A stretch of DNA of 64,000 bases from Helicobacter ailurogastricus (GCF_001282945.1 NZ_CDMG01000009.1:17071-81070); one strand, 5' to 3'. Positions 1 through 9,000 are shown, counted from the stretch's first letter. The notes: a model not told the origin generated them from the sequence alone. Numbers and translations are program-made.

Positions 1-205
1 TTCTTTGGGCGGTGGGTAAATGGCTGGTGTAATCTAGCACTTCTTTAAGGCTAAAGCCCTTGTCTAAAGTGTCTTTCACCTCTGCGCTTCTAATTTGCCT
101 AATGAGTTTATCGGTGTTAAACACCTCTTGAAGCTCTGTTAGCTCGGGGTCTTTGACTAGGGCAAAGTCTAGGCTATCTGTGGGCTTAGGGTGATTTAAA
201 GCTTT
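1..205 (-). pseudogene. Gene fragment open to the left edge, no start codon
   Basis: On the minus strand a frame is open from a TGA at about 206-208 to the window edge. It reads as charged, mainly helical protein (for example DPELTELQEVFNTDKLIRQI and SLKEVLDYTSHLPTAQR) but has no ATG, GTG or TTG that would make a sensible start. I do not recognise the family. The next sequence is a heavily broken gene on the other strand, so this is most simply the inner part of a gene that lost its 5' end. It may continue as a longer gene beyond the window. Confidence 0.3.
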
Positions 206-1895
206 TCACACAAGAAGACTACAAGAGCTTAAGAGCCTTAAAAGATGAGGACAGAGATAGATGCCATTAAGAACGAGAACACCCAAAAAGATGAAAAATA
301 TCAATGGTTTAAAAGAACGGATTGCTAAACACACTCAAGAGCTTGATAAGATGAAACCCGAGCTTGCTACACTCAAAATCACAAACCAAGAGCTCCAGCA
401 AGAGAATCTAAAGCTCAAGCCCGTGTATCTCACAAAAACACAGATCAGGGCTAGGCGTTTGGCAGAAAGGCAAGAACTCATGGGCAAGGGCTGCCCTAAA
501 GAAGCTTTTAGAGAATTGAGTGCTTTAGATATGAGAAACTCACCCAAGCGCAATTAGATGAGCGCATTTTAGATATTTGGCTTAAGTATGCCCCCAACTA
601 TATTACCAGTCTTGAAAACACCAACACTAGCCTAGAACAAGAAACCCAAGCCCTTAAACAGAGTTAAAGTCAGCCAAAGCAGAAACAAAGAGTCAAGCAC
701 ACATCAAGGCTTTTGAAAGGGAAGCTATAGGCCTTATTAGAAAGTATGTAGCCCCCGTTACAGCTGGTGTAGTGGCGCATATCCAAGCCAGTGGTGAAAA
801 GATTACGGAAATCCATAAACAATGCCAAGAGGAGATGATCCAACAGGCGAGCGTTTGTGTGGTGTTTGGCGAAGAGTTAAAAGCAGGCAAATTCAAAGTT
901 TTTAAAATGTGAAAAAGCTTTTTGGTAAAGGGTCAAAGACCCCATAACCTATGAGTATGTGGAGTGGGGTAAAATCCATTACAGAGAGTTTAACAGACGA
1001 GAGCGAGACATTAAAGAAAAGCTAGCCGACACCCTTACAAAGCACAGCCAAGCAGTGCAAGCCATCAACAATCAAGCCTGCACTATGATCTTAGAAGCTG
1101 TGGAGAGTGTTAAAGGTGAGATTACCAAGCTTGCCACAGAGTTTAAGAGCAGTGCAGAGTATGGGGCAGAGCTCAATCAGGCTAAAGGATAGATAGACAG
1201 CCTAGAAGGAGATAAAGAGCGGTTGCAAGGTAAAGTGAGTGCCTTAGAACAAGAAAAAGAGACTAATAAGCAAGAGGTAGAATAGGCAAAAGCTAATAAT
1301 GAAGCTTTTAAACAGAGTGGCATTGAGAACACAAGACTTAAAAGTGAGCTACAGACCCGAAAACCACGCTACAGACCACACAAAAGGATTTGGAAACCAC
1401 AAAGACAGAGCTTAAAAAGATAAAGGCGCAATTAGATGGCATGCAAAGCGATTTTGGAGCTTTGGATGCGCTAGAAAATAACATCCACGCCACAATCGCC
1501 CAAATAGGCAAGACTAGCCCAGAAGTGGCAAGAAAACTAGAAGCGATGGCACAAATGACTTTTAGTGGCTTTAGCACACTTTAGCACACTTAAAGAGGAT
1601 TTACAAAGAGCTTTGGCACAAGTAAAAGCCATCCAAGAGCAACAGCAAAAGGGAGATGGGGTTATCATAAGTCTACAGACCCTCGCGTGATCCAAGTAAG
1701 AGAAAATCTTCTTAAAAAAAGTAAGGGGGTATCCCTTGACCATGAGAGTTGTCTCTCCAAGATGACTTTGGGAGTGATGACCCATATTATTGAGCAAGAA
1801 AGATGATTTGCGCGTGTTTTAAATGCAGAAAAGATTCAGTTTGAACGCTATGATTCAAGCTATCAACAAAAAGGATTTTCATTAAGGGTAAAAAA
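199..1895 (+). pseudogene. Decayed coiled-coil protein gene with many frameshifts and stops
   Basis: All three plus frames carry successive pieces of what looks like one long Glu/Lys/Gln-rich coiled-coil protein. Examples are FTQEDYKSLRALKDE (about 205-250), TEIDAIKNENTQKDEKYQW (about 252-310), RIAKHTQELDKMKPELATLK (about 321-380), then after a shift near 525 TQAQLDERILDIWLKYAPNY, then 668-911, 959-1192, 1390-1584 and about 1690-1890, where the reading is also cut by a TGA near 1803. Each switch of frame keeps the same protein character, which is how a gene eroded by small indels looks. Long coiled-coil tails of this kind occur in plasmid mobilisation proteins, but no relaxase motif is visible, so the identity is open. 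Its neighbour at the far end of the cassette is a plasmid Rep remnant. Confidence 0.5.
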
Positions 1896-1901
1896 AGTTA
1901 C

Positions 1902-2180
1902 TTGAGCTGCTATAACAAGGCTGAAGTGGCTCTAAACTTATTTCACACTCTACGCAACCGCTGTTACCACTGGGGAAACATCACAAAAACAAGACAGACA
2001 AAAGAGGGGAGACCCTATCCAAGAATAACAACAAAAATCCTAAATATTCCTATGGGGATACACCCAAACAAAATAGAAAATTTTCTGAATGACTTGACGG
2101 CAAGCTTTAGCGAAGAATTACTGGAATACGCCAACCACCTTTTAGACAAGCGGCTGGCTGGCGAGGGTCCGACGAATTAG
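1902..2180 (+). CDS. Doubtful short ORF, possibly a gene fragment
   Basis: This is a 92-residue frame starting at TTG with no convincing ribosome binding site, directly after the broken coiled-coil gene. The protein is basic in the first half (KTRQTKEGRPYPRITTKI) and predicted helical in the second (FLNDLTASFSEELLEYANHL). I recognise no family. It may be a surviving piece of a mobile-element gene rather than a functional gene. Confidence 0.25.
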   Translation: MSCYNKAEVALNLFHTLRNRCYHWGNITKTRQTKEGRPYPRITTKILNIPMGIHPNKIENFLNDLTASFSEELLEYANHLLDKRLAGEGPTN

Positions 2181-2576
2181 GGGTCATTATGACAAAACAC
2201 ACATAATGGGCTTGCTGAACTGAAAGAAGCCAACGAGGATGAGAGTTTGACAGTCAAACCTACATTAACACCACTAGATTGATGCTATTTTCAAATATCG
2301 ATTGTTACTGAAAACGATGAGGGGATCAAGACAAAAGCGCAAGGCTAAGATTAAGGCTAAGACTATAGTCAGTCCTGGTGAATGCGAGTCTTAAAACATG
2401 CGATGGGCAAAAATTACAAGTCACAGAATAATCTTTTCAACATGAAGTGTTTCTTCTCCGGGATTGGCTCTAGCTCAGCTGGCTTGTAACCCGGACTCGG
2501 ACGCTCGGTTACGGCTTACTTAAACTACACTTTTTAAATCTTGTTTGGGCTCTGCCCGCCTCCAATTTACCAAGCG
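2181..2576. other. Non-coding stretch left of the cassette
   Basis: I see no gene in this stretch. It contains a short perfect palindrome, GTTTGAC-A-GTCAAAC, at 2245-2259 and a repeated AAGGCTAAGA at about 2341-2363. Neither can be assigned a role. The stretch probably belongs to the same mobile-element debris as the sequence to its left. Confidence 0.4.
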
Positions 2577-2577
2577 G

Positions 2578-2586
2578 TGCTATAAT
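2578..2586 (+). promoter_or_regulatory. Extended -10 promoter for the left arm of the cassette
   Basis: TGCTATAAT is a perfect extended -10 element, and a start of transcription near 2593 would lie 15 bases before the ATG at 2608. No -35 box is apparent, which is common for extended -10 promoters. Its position also argues that translation starts at 2608 and not at the in-frame TTG at 2545. Confidence 0.6.
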
Positions 2587-2607
2587 CTCGCCAGACTGGG
2601 GGTTTGG

Positions 2608-4770
2608 ATGCAAAAGCTCTATATCAAGGTTGCGCAAGGGTTTAAGGTTGCTTGTTTGCAAAGCGATATTATCTATTTGCGACAACGATTCCCTAAAATA
2701 GACACCGCCTTAAAAATTTACGATGGCGTGCCCAATAAAGAGAGGGCGATGCTGCGAGCCTTGCTTGAGATCTGTTTTCAAGCACGAAGCGCACCAGAGG
2801 TTTTATATGGCATCAATGCCACAAGAGAGACCCAACAGAGGGCGTTCATCTATGGCGATCCTAGCCGCTCAAGCGCGTTTTTTAAGGGAGAGAGCCTTGC
2901 TTTTGGAGGCTGTGTGGATGGGGGCTTTTTGGTGTTGGATCGGGTGGTGCTTGTGCCTTTTGGGTTGGGGGTGCGTTTTGAGGGGGTGGAGCTTTTGATT
3001 GATGCGAGTCAAGCACAAGGGCAAGATTTAGCCAATGCTCTAAAATCTATGGATAGCCCACAAGAGTTTTTAACACAACTGCAAACACACTTTTCTTGGG
3101 AAAAATGGGGGGGGTATTTGGGGTCTTGCACCCATAACGCCAGCCACAATGCGCAAAAGAGGGTGTGTGTCTTGCAAAACGCCCACACTTTGCCCGGCTT
3201 GCTTGGTGTGCGTCCTTATCCTCTATGGCTTTTAAACCCCAAAGAGGCGCAAGAATTACACCCCGATCACATCTGCCAAAGCGTTTCGCAGAATATGGCA
3301 AAAACCCTCATCAAGCGTTTTGCACCTCCCTTGCGTGCCGCCCTTGTAAAGATGATTGCTAGCTTGCAGGTTTGCTTGATCCAAGTGGAGGGCCAGTTAC
3401 AACACAGCCTAGAGCTCATAGCCACAGTGATCAAACACCACACCAACCAGCAAGATAAAATTTTACTAGCCAGCTCCATAGCCTTTAAAGAGTCCTTAGA
3501 AAACAAGCTAACAAGCCCACACACGCCCTTGAGCTTTTGTGATTTGAGCACCCAAGAGTTAGGGAAAGTGATGGCACAATGTGTTGCCTTGCAAGCGGAT
3601 TTAGATAACTTTGGGAGGCTTTATGCCCAAAGCCAAAGCATGGATATAACTAGCCTACGAGCCCAGCTAGAGGCAAGTTGCCAACAACTAGAAAGCCTCC
3701 AAGAGCAAACCAGCAATGCCCCCCAACCACAAACAAATTTGGATAAATTCCTCAGCTTCTTAGAGGGGCAAAAGGGGGATTTTATTTTGCCTAGCGGGCT
3801 TTTAGAGCCCATCTACAATGCCCTCAAAGAGGATTTAAACGCCCTTGCTCCCCTTAAATTTAGCCCCCTCTCTTTAGGCATGCCCGCACACGACTTTTCA
3901 AGCGCGCTGAAAGCGATTTACCAAGACATTTTGCACTTTGAGCAATGCGATCAAGAGGTGGCAAAGATTGATTTTAGTGCCTTGCAAGAAGGGCGCGCCA
4001 AACTCACCCAAGAAATCCAAGAGCTTAAAGCCCAAAAGGACAAAGCCACCGATATAGAGAGCCTAGAGGCGCTCCAAGAACAAATCCGTCACAAAGAACA
4101 AGAGCAAAGGGGGGCGTTTGCTTTGGGCAAGTATGCTAAATTCTTTGGCACGGGCAAATTAGAACAGATCAAGCATTTATTAGAAACCCATAGAACAAAA
4201 GTGGCGCAATTAAAGGCGCATTTTAGCACCACCCTACGCGCCCAAGCGCAAAATTTTAGACCAGAGCCAAAAACACAGCCCACGGAATGCCAAGTCCTAA
4301 AGATACAAATCCAAGATTTAAAAGCCCAAATGGAGCAAATCACCACCCGAAAAGCACAAGTGCAAGCCAGCTTAGAGCAAATCCAAAAAAAATACAGCCT
4401 TGAAAATTTGGAGCAAATCCCAAATGCTCTAAACACCCGCCTAGAGGGCTTAAGAGAGGCATTGAACCCAAGCACCCCCACAGACACAAGTTTGTGCTTT
4501 ATCCCCTTTGGGAGCGATCCTAGTATTTTAGAGATGGCTAGCCCTTTTGATGTGGTGGTGATTTTAGACGAGGGCGGGTTGAATCTCGATCTCTTGCCCT
4601 TGATTTTGAATACCAAAAAGACCATTTGGCTCAAAAGCACGCATACCCCTAATTTGGCAGATTTACCAGAAATGCCTAGCCTAGAGTTACAAGAGTCTTT
4701 ATTTGCAACTTGTTTTGCCAATGCCCCAAGTGGAATCAAGGCACAAATCCATTTAAGGGAATTACCATGA
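2608..4770 (+). CDS. Large coiled-coil protein with a Walker B-like C-terminus (cassette gene 1)
   Basis: This first gene of the left arm encodes 720 residues. I do not recognise a named family. The first 230 residues or so look globular (starting MQKLYIKVAQGFKVACLQSD), the middle is largely helical, and residues of roughly 430-640 form Gln/Glu/Lys-rich coiled coil. Near the C-terminus the segment PFDVVVILDEGG, followed by a hydrophobic strand and KKTIWLKSTHTP, resembles motif II and the following strand of P-loop helicase-like ATPases, but there is no Walker A motif, so ATP hydrolysis is not supported. The start at 2608 follows a short G-rich Shine-Dalgarno-like run and the extended -10 box at 2578. 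The stop overlaps the next start as ATGA, which suggests translational coupling. A run of eight G at 3107-3114 lies inside the gene. A scaffold or regulator of the AAA+ protein two genes on is an inference. Confidence 0.8.
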   Translation: MQKLYIKVAQGFKVACLQSDIIYLRQRFPKIDTALKIYDGVPNKERAMLRALLEICFQARSAPEVLYGINATRETQQRAFIYGDPSRSSAFFKGESLAFGGCVDGGFLVLDRVVLVPFGLGVRFEGVELLIDASQAQGQDLANALKSMDSPQEFLTQLQTHFSWEKWGGYLGSCTHNASHNAQKRVCVLQNAHTLPGLLGVRPYPLWLLNPKEAQELHPDHICQSVSQNMAKTLIKRFAPPLRAALVKMIASLQVCLIQVEGQLQHSLELIATVIKHHTNQQDKILLASSIAFKESLENKLTSPHTPLSFCDLSTQELGKVMAQCVALQADLDNFGRLYAQSQSMDITSLRAQLEASCQQLESLQEQTSNAPQPQTNLDKFLSFLEGQKGDFILPSGLLEPIYNALKEDLNALAPLKFSPLSLGMPAHDFSSALKAIYQDILHFEQCDQEVAKIDFSALQEGRAKLTQEIQELKAQKDKATDIESLEALQEQIRHKEQEQRGAFALGKYAKFFGTGKLEQIKHLLETHRTKVAQLKAHFSTTLRAQAQNFRPEPKTQPTECQVLKIQIQDLKAQMEQITTRKAQVQASLEQIQKKYSLENLEQIPNALNTRLEGLREALNPSTPTDTSLCFIPFGSDPSILEMASPFDVVVILDEGGLNLDLLPLILNTKKTIWLKSTHTPNLADLPEMPSLELQESLFATCFANAPSGIKAQIHLRELP

Positions 4771-6416
4771 GTCAAGAACATTATGCCCGCATTGAGCTAG
4801 AAAGACAACGCGCTAAAGAACGCCAAAAACGCGCCCTTGCTAAGAGGGCACGCGCCCTAGAGATGAGTCTAGCCCATTTGGAGCAAGCCAAACAACACAT
4901 AGAACGCATACACGCCCAAGGCTTAGATGCCTTTGTCTCCTTGCAAGAGATCAAGGCACAAATGCAAAATGCCCGTCAATTAACCCAAAACACCCGCCTA
5001 GAATTGCCACCCCCCGCACAAAAATACGGGGGTTACGATTCGACTTTTGAAGATCATGTGCGTCTTTTAGATGACAACCCCTTTAAAGCCCAAGAATTAA
5101 GCCATGCCATCCTCTCCCAGCTCAACAGTCTTGAAAAGCATGCTAAAGGATTGCAAAAGGCACAATTTAGGGCCAATCAAGCCAGCGTTCAAGAGTATTT
5201 TTACACCCAAAGGGAGCAAATCCAAGATGATTTGGTGCTGGAGTTTGCCAAAGAGGGTTTACAAAAACTAGAAGCCCAAGTGAAAGCCTTTGATGGGCGG
5301 GATTTCAAGGGCTTTTACTCGCAATTACAAACCCAAATGGGCGTGCTTTTGCAAGAAGCGCAAGACAAAGCCTTAAGGCACCGCCAAGAACTCGCCCGCC
5401 AAGAGATCAAAAAAGAGAACGCGACCAAGAATGCGCAACAAAATTGCAGGGATTTACAAGGCAACTTGCAAAAAATGCAAGCACAAGGGCTGGATGCCTT
5501 TATATCTTTAGAATCTCCTAAGCAAGAGCTAGAAAACTTGCAAGCCCTCATCCAAACAGACCCCCTAAAAGCCCAGCAACAAAGCCTAGAGGCGCTCTAC
5601 AATTTAGAAAAATTGCAAAGGCAGGCTTTGGATTTGCAAAGGGCACAAGCAGGGGCAAACCAAGAGAAAGCCCAGCAAGATTTTTACGCCCGTTTGCAAG
5701 AGATCAAGGACCCGGCAATCATCGCCTACGCTAGAGGAGATTTAGCACTTTTACAGGAGCGTCTAGCCGCCTTTGATGGGCTCAATGCAGACACACAGCA
5801 CCAAATCCAAGCAGATTTAGAGCAAGTGTTACAAAAAGCGCAAGCGCAAGCGCAAGCCAATAATGCCCAACAAGAGAGCCAAAGGCAGATGTGGCGGCAA
5901 GAATTAGAGCACCTTAAAAACGAGGTGGCACAAATAGCAACTAGCCACGAGCAAGCAACGCTTTTAACACAAATCACGCAAACTATGAGCGCGCTAGAGA
6001 GCCAAGATTTTAACGCCTTAGAGAGCCAAGTGGCGCAAATTAACGCCCAAGCCGATTCGCTCATTGTGGAGGAAAATGCCCGCAAAGAGGTGGTGATCTC
6101 TATTGTCAAAACCCTAAGAGGGCATGAGTTTGAAGTGCAAGCCCCCGTTTTAAAAGAGGGGGCAGTGATCATCAAGGCGGCTCGCCCTTCGGGTAAAAGG
6201 GTGCAATGCCGCATTGAGCGCGGTGGGGAGCGTATTTTGTATAAGTTCGACCAATACGAGGGGCTCACTTGCAAGGAGGACATTGCCAAATTTAAAAAAG
6301 AATTGGAGGATGTCTATGGCTTTAGGCTGGAGGATAAAAAGATTCTTTGGGAGAATCCCGATCGCATTTCTAAGGGGGCGATTGATTTAAACAACCCCCA
6401 TAAAAAATCGCTATAA
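4767..6416 (+). CDS. Coiled-coil protein with two internal repeats (cassette gene 2)
   Basis: The gene encodes 549 residues and its ATG overlaps the preceding stop by four bases. The N-terminus is very basic (RQRAKERQKRALAKRARAL). Two copies of one long unit follow: each opens with AQGLDAF (residues 50 and 239) and closes with AFDG (residues 174 and 335), with conserved inner pieces such as LEKLQRQALDLQRAQ against LEKHAKGLQKAQF. The first copy carries an extra Pro-rich insert. The last 100 residues (from about 450) lose the coiled-coil pattern and form a compact alpha/beta-looking domain (RKEVVISIVKTLRGHEFEV, RIERGGERILYKF). I know no named family. A stop and a strong ribosome binding site (AAGGAGG) lead directly into the ClpB-like gene, so a role as adaptor for that ATPase is plausible but inferred. 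Confidence 0.8.
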   Translation: MSQEHYARIELERQRAKERQKRALAKRARALEMSLAHLEQAKQHIERIHAQGLDAFVSLQEIKAQMQNARQLTQNTRLELPPPAQKYGGYDSTFEDHVRLLDDNPFKAQELSHAILSQLNSLEKHAKGLQKAQFRANQASVQEYFYTQREQIQDDLVLEFAKEGLQKLEAQVKAFDGRDFKGFYSQLQTQMGVLLQEAQDKALRHRQELARQEIKKENATKNAQQNCRDLQGNLQKMQAQGLDAFISLESPKQELENLQALIQTDPLKAQQQSLEALYNLEKLQRQALDLQRAQAGANQEKAQQDFYARLQEIKDPAIIAYARGDLALLQERLAAFDGLNADTQHQIQADLEQVLQKAQAQAQANNAQQESQRQMWRQELEHLKNEVAQIATSHEQATLLTQITQTMSALESQDFNALESQVAQINAQADSLIVEENARKEVVISIVKTLRGHEFEVQAPVLKEGAVIIKAARPSGKRVQCRIERGGERILYKFDQYEGLTCKEDIAKFKKELEDVYGFRLEDKKILWENPDRISKGAIDLNNPHKKSL

Positions 6417-6426
6417 GGAGGTTTGC

Positions 6427-8259
6427 ATGGAGAAAGAAAGCGAATGGTTGCAACAATTCGTGTGCGATGCCAAGCTTAGAGGCGTGGTGATTTTAAGCGG
6501 GAATGTAGGCGATCTTTTTAAGAGCAAATTTGATAAACAATACAAAGATCTAGATCGCTTTTTGATTGAGTTGTTGCACCAAGAATTGGGCTTTTCAAGC
6601 GTGTGGCTGTGGGATTGTGTGGGAGGGGTGGATTGTGATCTATCCATCTTGCCAGAGGCCAAAGCCGCCCCACAGCCTCAAGCTAAGGATGCCTATGATA
6701 TTGGCGAGGCCAATACCTCCCAAGAGCGCCCCGAACACAAAAGCCCGGAAGAGTTTTTCTCTGTGATTATGAATGAGCTTGCCAAAAAGTCGGGGCAATG
6801 CTTTATCTTAGATTACACAGATTATATCTTTGGCGTGCAAGCCAGCCTTAGCGAAGCAGAACGCCATTGGATCGTTCGGCTCAAAAAAGCCATCCAACGC
6901 AACGCCCATTACACCTTAAGCGGTGATCAAGCCATGCAATCTAAAAATTTGGTGATCTTTTTAGCCCGCAAACGCACCGCTTTGCCCTCTTCCTTTTACA
7001 TCAATGATTGCCACATCAGCAGCCTAGAAATCCCCTTGCCTAGCCGTCCTGAGCGCAAAAGCTTTATTGAAAAATTTGAGGAACTCCCCTTTGAGCCGCC
7101 CATCACCCAAGACCCCAGTAAATTAGCCGACTTCATTGACATGCTAGAGGGTTTTATGCTCAAAGAAATTGCCCAAATCTTGCAACTCGCCCATAACAAC
7201 AAGCATTTAAGCCCTGAAAAGAGCGTGAAATTCTACCGCTACAAACAGAGTCGCAGCCCGTGGGAGGATTTAGACAAGCATAAATTAGACGGCATTCACC
7301 AAGCCCTAGAAAAGCGCGTGAAGGGGCAAAGCCATGCCATTAGCAAGGTGGAAAAGGTCATTATCCGTGCCTTTACGGGGTTTTCAGGGGCGGCACACTC
7401 GGCCAAGAGTCAAAAGCCCAAGGGAGTTTTATTTTTTGTAGGGCCTACGGGGGTGGGCAAAACCGAACTTGCCAAGTCTTTAGCCGAGTTTTTATTTGGC
7501 GATGAGAGCGCATTTCTGCGCTTTGACATGAGCGAGTTTAACCACGAGCAAAGCGATCAACGCCTTGTAGGCGCGCCCCCTGGATATGTGGGGCATGAAG
7601 AGGGCGGGCAACTCACCAACGCCATCCGCGCCAAGCCCTTTAGCGTGATTTTGTTTGATGAAATTGAAAAGGCGCATGGGAAGATTTTAGATAAATTCTT
7701 GCAGATTTTAGAGGATGGGCGGCTCACGGATGGGCGGGGGGAGACTGCCTCTTTTGGCGAGTCGGTGATCATTTTCACCTCCAACATTGGGGCGGCTGAT
7801 ACAGACATTGATGTCGATGACGATCCTAAAGAAGTGGCACAAAAATTCATACAAGCCGTGCGAGATCATTTTAACAAGACATTGAAGCGGCCCGAATTGC
7901 TAAACCGCATTGGCAATAACATTGTCCCCTTCCATTTCATTAAAAACGAGGATTTTTTGATCGCCATCATTCAAAGCAAATTTGAAAAGATTGCCCAACA
8001 GGTCGCTGAAAAATACAAAATCAGCCTAGAGTTTAAAACCCAGAAGAGCGCGCAAGAGGGCTTTAGGGCATTGGCAAGGAATGTCAATAAAGAGCAAGGG
8101 GGGCGGGGGGTAGTCAATCGCCTAGAAAGCCAAATTGAAAACCATTTGAGTATTTTTATTTTCGATCACTGGGAAGAAATGGAGGGCTGTCAAAAAATCT
8201 ACATCAAACAGACTAGGCCCGAATTTGACAGCTTTGAATTTGAGTTAGGGCCGTGTTGA
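6427..8259 (+). CDS. ClpB/ClpA-like AAA+ ATPase (cassette gene 3)
   Basis: The 610-residue protein has a complete C-terminal Clp-type AAA+ module. It shows Walker A GPTGVGKT at residues 339-346, Walker B with Asp411-Glu412 in VILFDEIEKAH, the pore-loop region GAPPGYVGHEEGGQL, sensor 1 IIFTSNIG, an arginine-finger context LLNRIGNN and a C-terminal small domain with GGRGVVNRLE. The pore motif GYVG is the one that threads polypeptide in ClpB. Residues of about 1-230 resemble a second AAA fold (RGVVILSGNVGDLF, CFILDYTDYIF, NLVIFLARKRTALP, EIPLPSRPER) but lack a Walker A, so this first ring is probably not catalytic. The usual ClpB N-domain and middle coiled coil are absent and may be replaced by the two preceding genes. 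There is no IGF/L loop evidence for pairing with ClpP that I could pin down. Unfolding or remodelling of proteins is well supported by family; the substrate is unknown. Confidence 0.9.
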   Translation: MEKESEWLQQFVCDAKLRGVVILSGNVGDLFKSKFDKQYKDLDRFLIELLHQELGFSSVWLWDCVGGVDCDLSILPEAKAAPQPQAKDAYDIGEANTSQERPEHKSPEEFFSVIMNELAKKSGQCFILDYTDYIFGVQASLSEAERHWIVRLKKAIQRNAHYTLSGDQAMQSKNLVIFLARKRTALPSSFYINDCHISSLEIPLPSRPERKSFIEKFEELPFEPPITQDPSKLADFIDMLEGFMLKEIAQILQLAHNNKHLSPEKSVKFYRYKQSRSPWEDLDKHKLDGIHQALEKRVKGQSHAISKVEKVIIRAFTGFSGAAHSAKSQKPKGVLFFVGPTGVGKTELAKSLAEFLFGDESAFLRFDMSEFNHEQSDQRLVGAPPGYVGHEEGGQLTNAIRAKPFSVILFDEIEKAHGKILDKFLQILEDGRLTDGRGETASFGESVIIFTSNIGAADTDIDVDDDPKEVAQKFIQAVRDHFNKTLKRPELLNRIGNNIVPFHFIKNEDFLIAIIQSKFEKIAQQVAEKYKISLEFKTQKSAQEGFRALARNVNKEQGGRGVVNRLESQIENHLSIFIFDHWEEMEGCQKIYIKQTRPEFDSFEFELGPC

Positions 8260-8837
8260 ATATCGCCAGCGTGCGCTTATGCACGCAAGCAGAAGGCCCG
8301 GGAAAACGCATGGCTATTTGGTTGCAAGGCTGTTTAAAGCGTTGCTTTAATTGCTGTAACCCACACATGCAACCCTTGATAAAAAGAGAGTTGCATACAG
8401 AAGAGGCATTGATCGCCAAAATCCAAGAGGCGCATGAAAAATATGGCATTTGTGGGATCACGCTTTTAGGCGGGGAGCCCCTTTTACAAGCTAAGGGTTT
8501 ATTGCCAGTAGTGCGCTGGTGTAAGCAAAAGAATCTATCGGTGTTGCTCTTTAGTGGCTACACTTTGGCACAAATACAAAAACTACCCCTTGAGGGGGCA
8601 CAAGAATTATTGGACTTTGTGGATGTGCTGGTGGATGGGGAGTATGTGGATTCTTTATACGATGAGAGTCGGGGGATTGTGGGCTCAAGCAATCAAGAAA
8701 TCCACTTTTTTACAGACACTTATAGCCTCAAAGATTTTAAAAGCCAAGTGCAAGTTGAGGTGTTGGTGGATGAGCAGGGAGTGAAATTTAATGGCTGGGC
8801 ACTCAGCCCTAAAGACTTAGGCGCATTTAAAGCTTAG
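8253..8837 (+). CDS. Radical SAM activase-like protein, NrdG type (cassette gene 4)
   Basis: The 194-residue protein has the compact radical-SAM layout of glycyl-radical activating enzymes. Residues EGPGKRMAIWLQGC lead into CxxxCxxC (Cys27, Cys31, Cys34) for the [4Fe-4S] cluster, followed by the SAM-binding LLGGEP and a hydrophobic strand LSVLLFSGYT. This matches the NrdG/PflA-like order. No glycyl-radical enzyme lies in the window. The GTG start at 8253 overlaps the end of the ClpB-like gene by seven bases, so the two are almost certainly co-translated. That coupling suggests the substrate is a cassette protein or is modified as part of the same process, which is inference. It could still be the genome's NrdG recruited here, but length and context favour a cassette-specific enzyme. 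Confidence 0.85.
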   Translation: MLNIASVRLCTQAEGPGKRMAIWLQGCLKRCFNCCNPHMQPLIKRELHTEEALIAKIQEAHEKYGICGITLLGGEPLLQAKGLLPVVRWCKQKNLSVLLFSGYTLAQIQKLPLEGAQELLDFVDVLVDGEYVDSLYDESRGIVGSSNQEIHFFTDTYSLKDFKSQVQVEVLVDEQGVKFNGWALSPKDLGAFKA

Positions 8838-8845
8838 GGGATTGT

Positions 8846-8998
8846 ATGCAAGATCAAGAAATTTTAACGCTATTAGAGGCGATTGCACAAGGCAAGATGC
8901 GGGGGAGTTATCAAGAGCCAAACTCTACAGAAGAGGGCAAAGAGGGCATAGTCGCGCATGCCAAGCGCATGCTCGCCAAAGAGCGCAAAAAACGCTAA
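8846..8998 (+). CDS. Small basic protein of 50 residues (cassette gene 5)
   Basis: An ATG at 8846 follows the radical-SAM stop by eight bases with the ribosome binding site AGGGGA. The product is 50 residues, with an acidic helix at the front (MQDQEILTLLEAIAQGKMRG) and a basic helix at the end (HAKRMLAKERKKR). No family is recognised. Tight spacing, a good ribosome binding site and codon use like that of its neighbours support a real gene. Its stop lies two bases from the stop of the convergent Hsp70-like gene. Confidence 0.6.
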   Translation: MQDQEILTLLEAIAQGKMRGSYQEPNSTEEGKEGIVAHAKRMLAKERKKR

Positions 8999-9000
8999 CC

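Noticed and set aside
1-2500. A CRISPR array or clustered repeats
   Set aside because: No regularly spaced repeats occur here or elsewhere in the window; the repeats seen are single palindromes and coding repeats.
2545-2607. A longer form of cassette gene 1 starting at TTG 2545
   Set aside because: The TATAAT -10 box at 2581 lies inside that extension, and the ATG at 2608 is better placed.
4089-4781. A 230-codon minus-strand frame opposite cassette gene 1
   Set aside because: It is rich in Cys, Ser, Phe and Trp, the usual shadow of Gln/Glu/Lys-rich coiled-coil coding on the other strand, and has no ribosome binding site.
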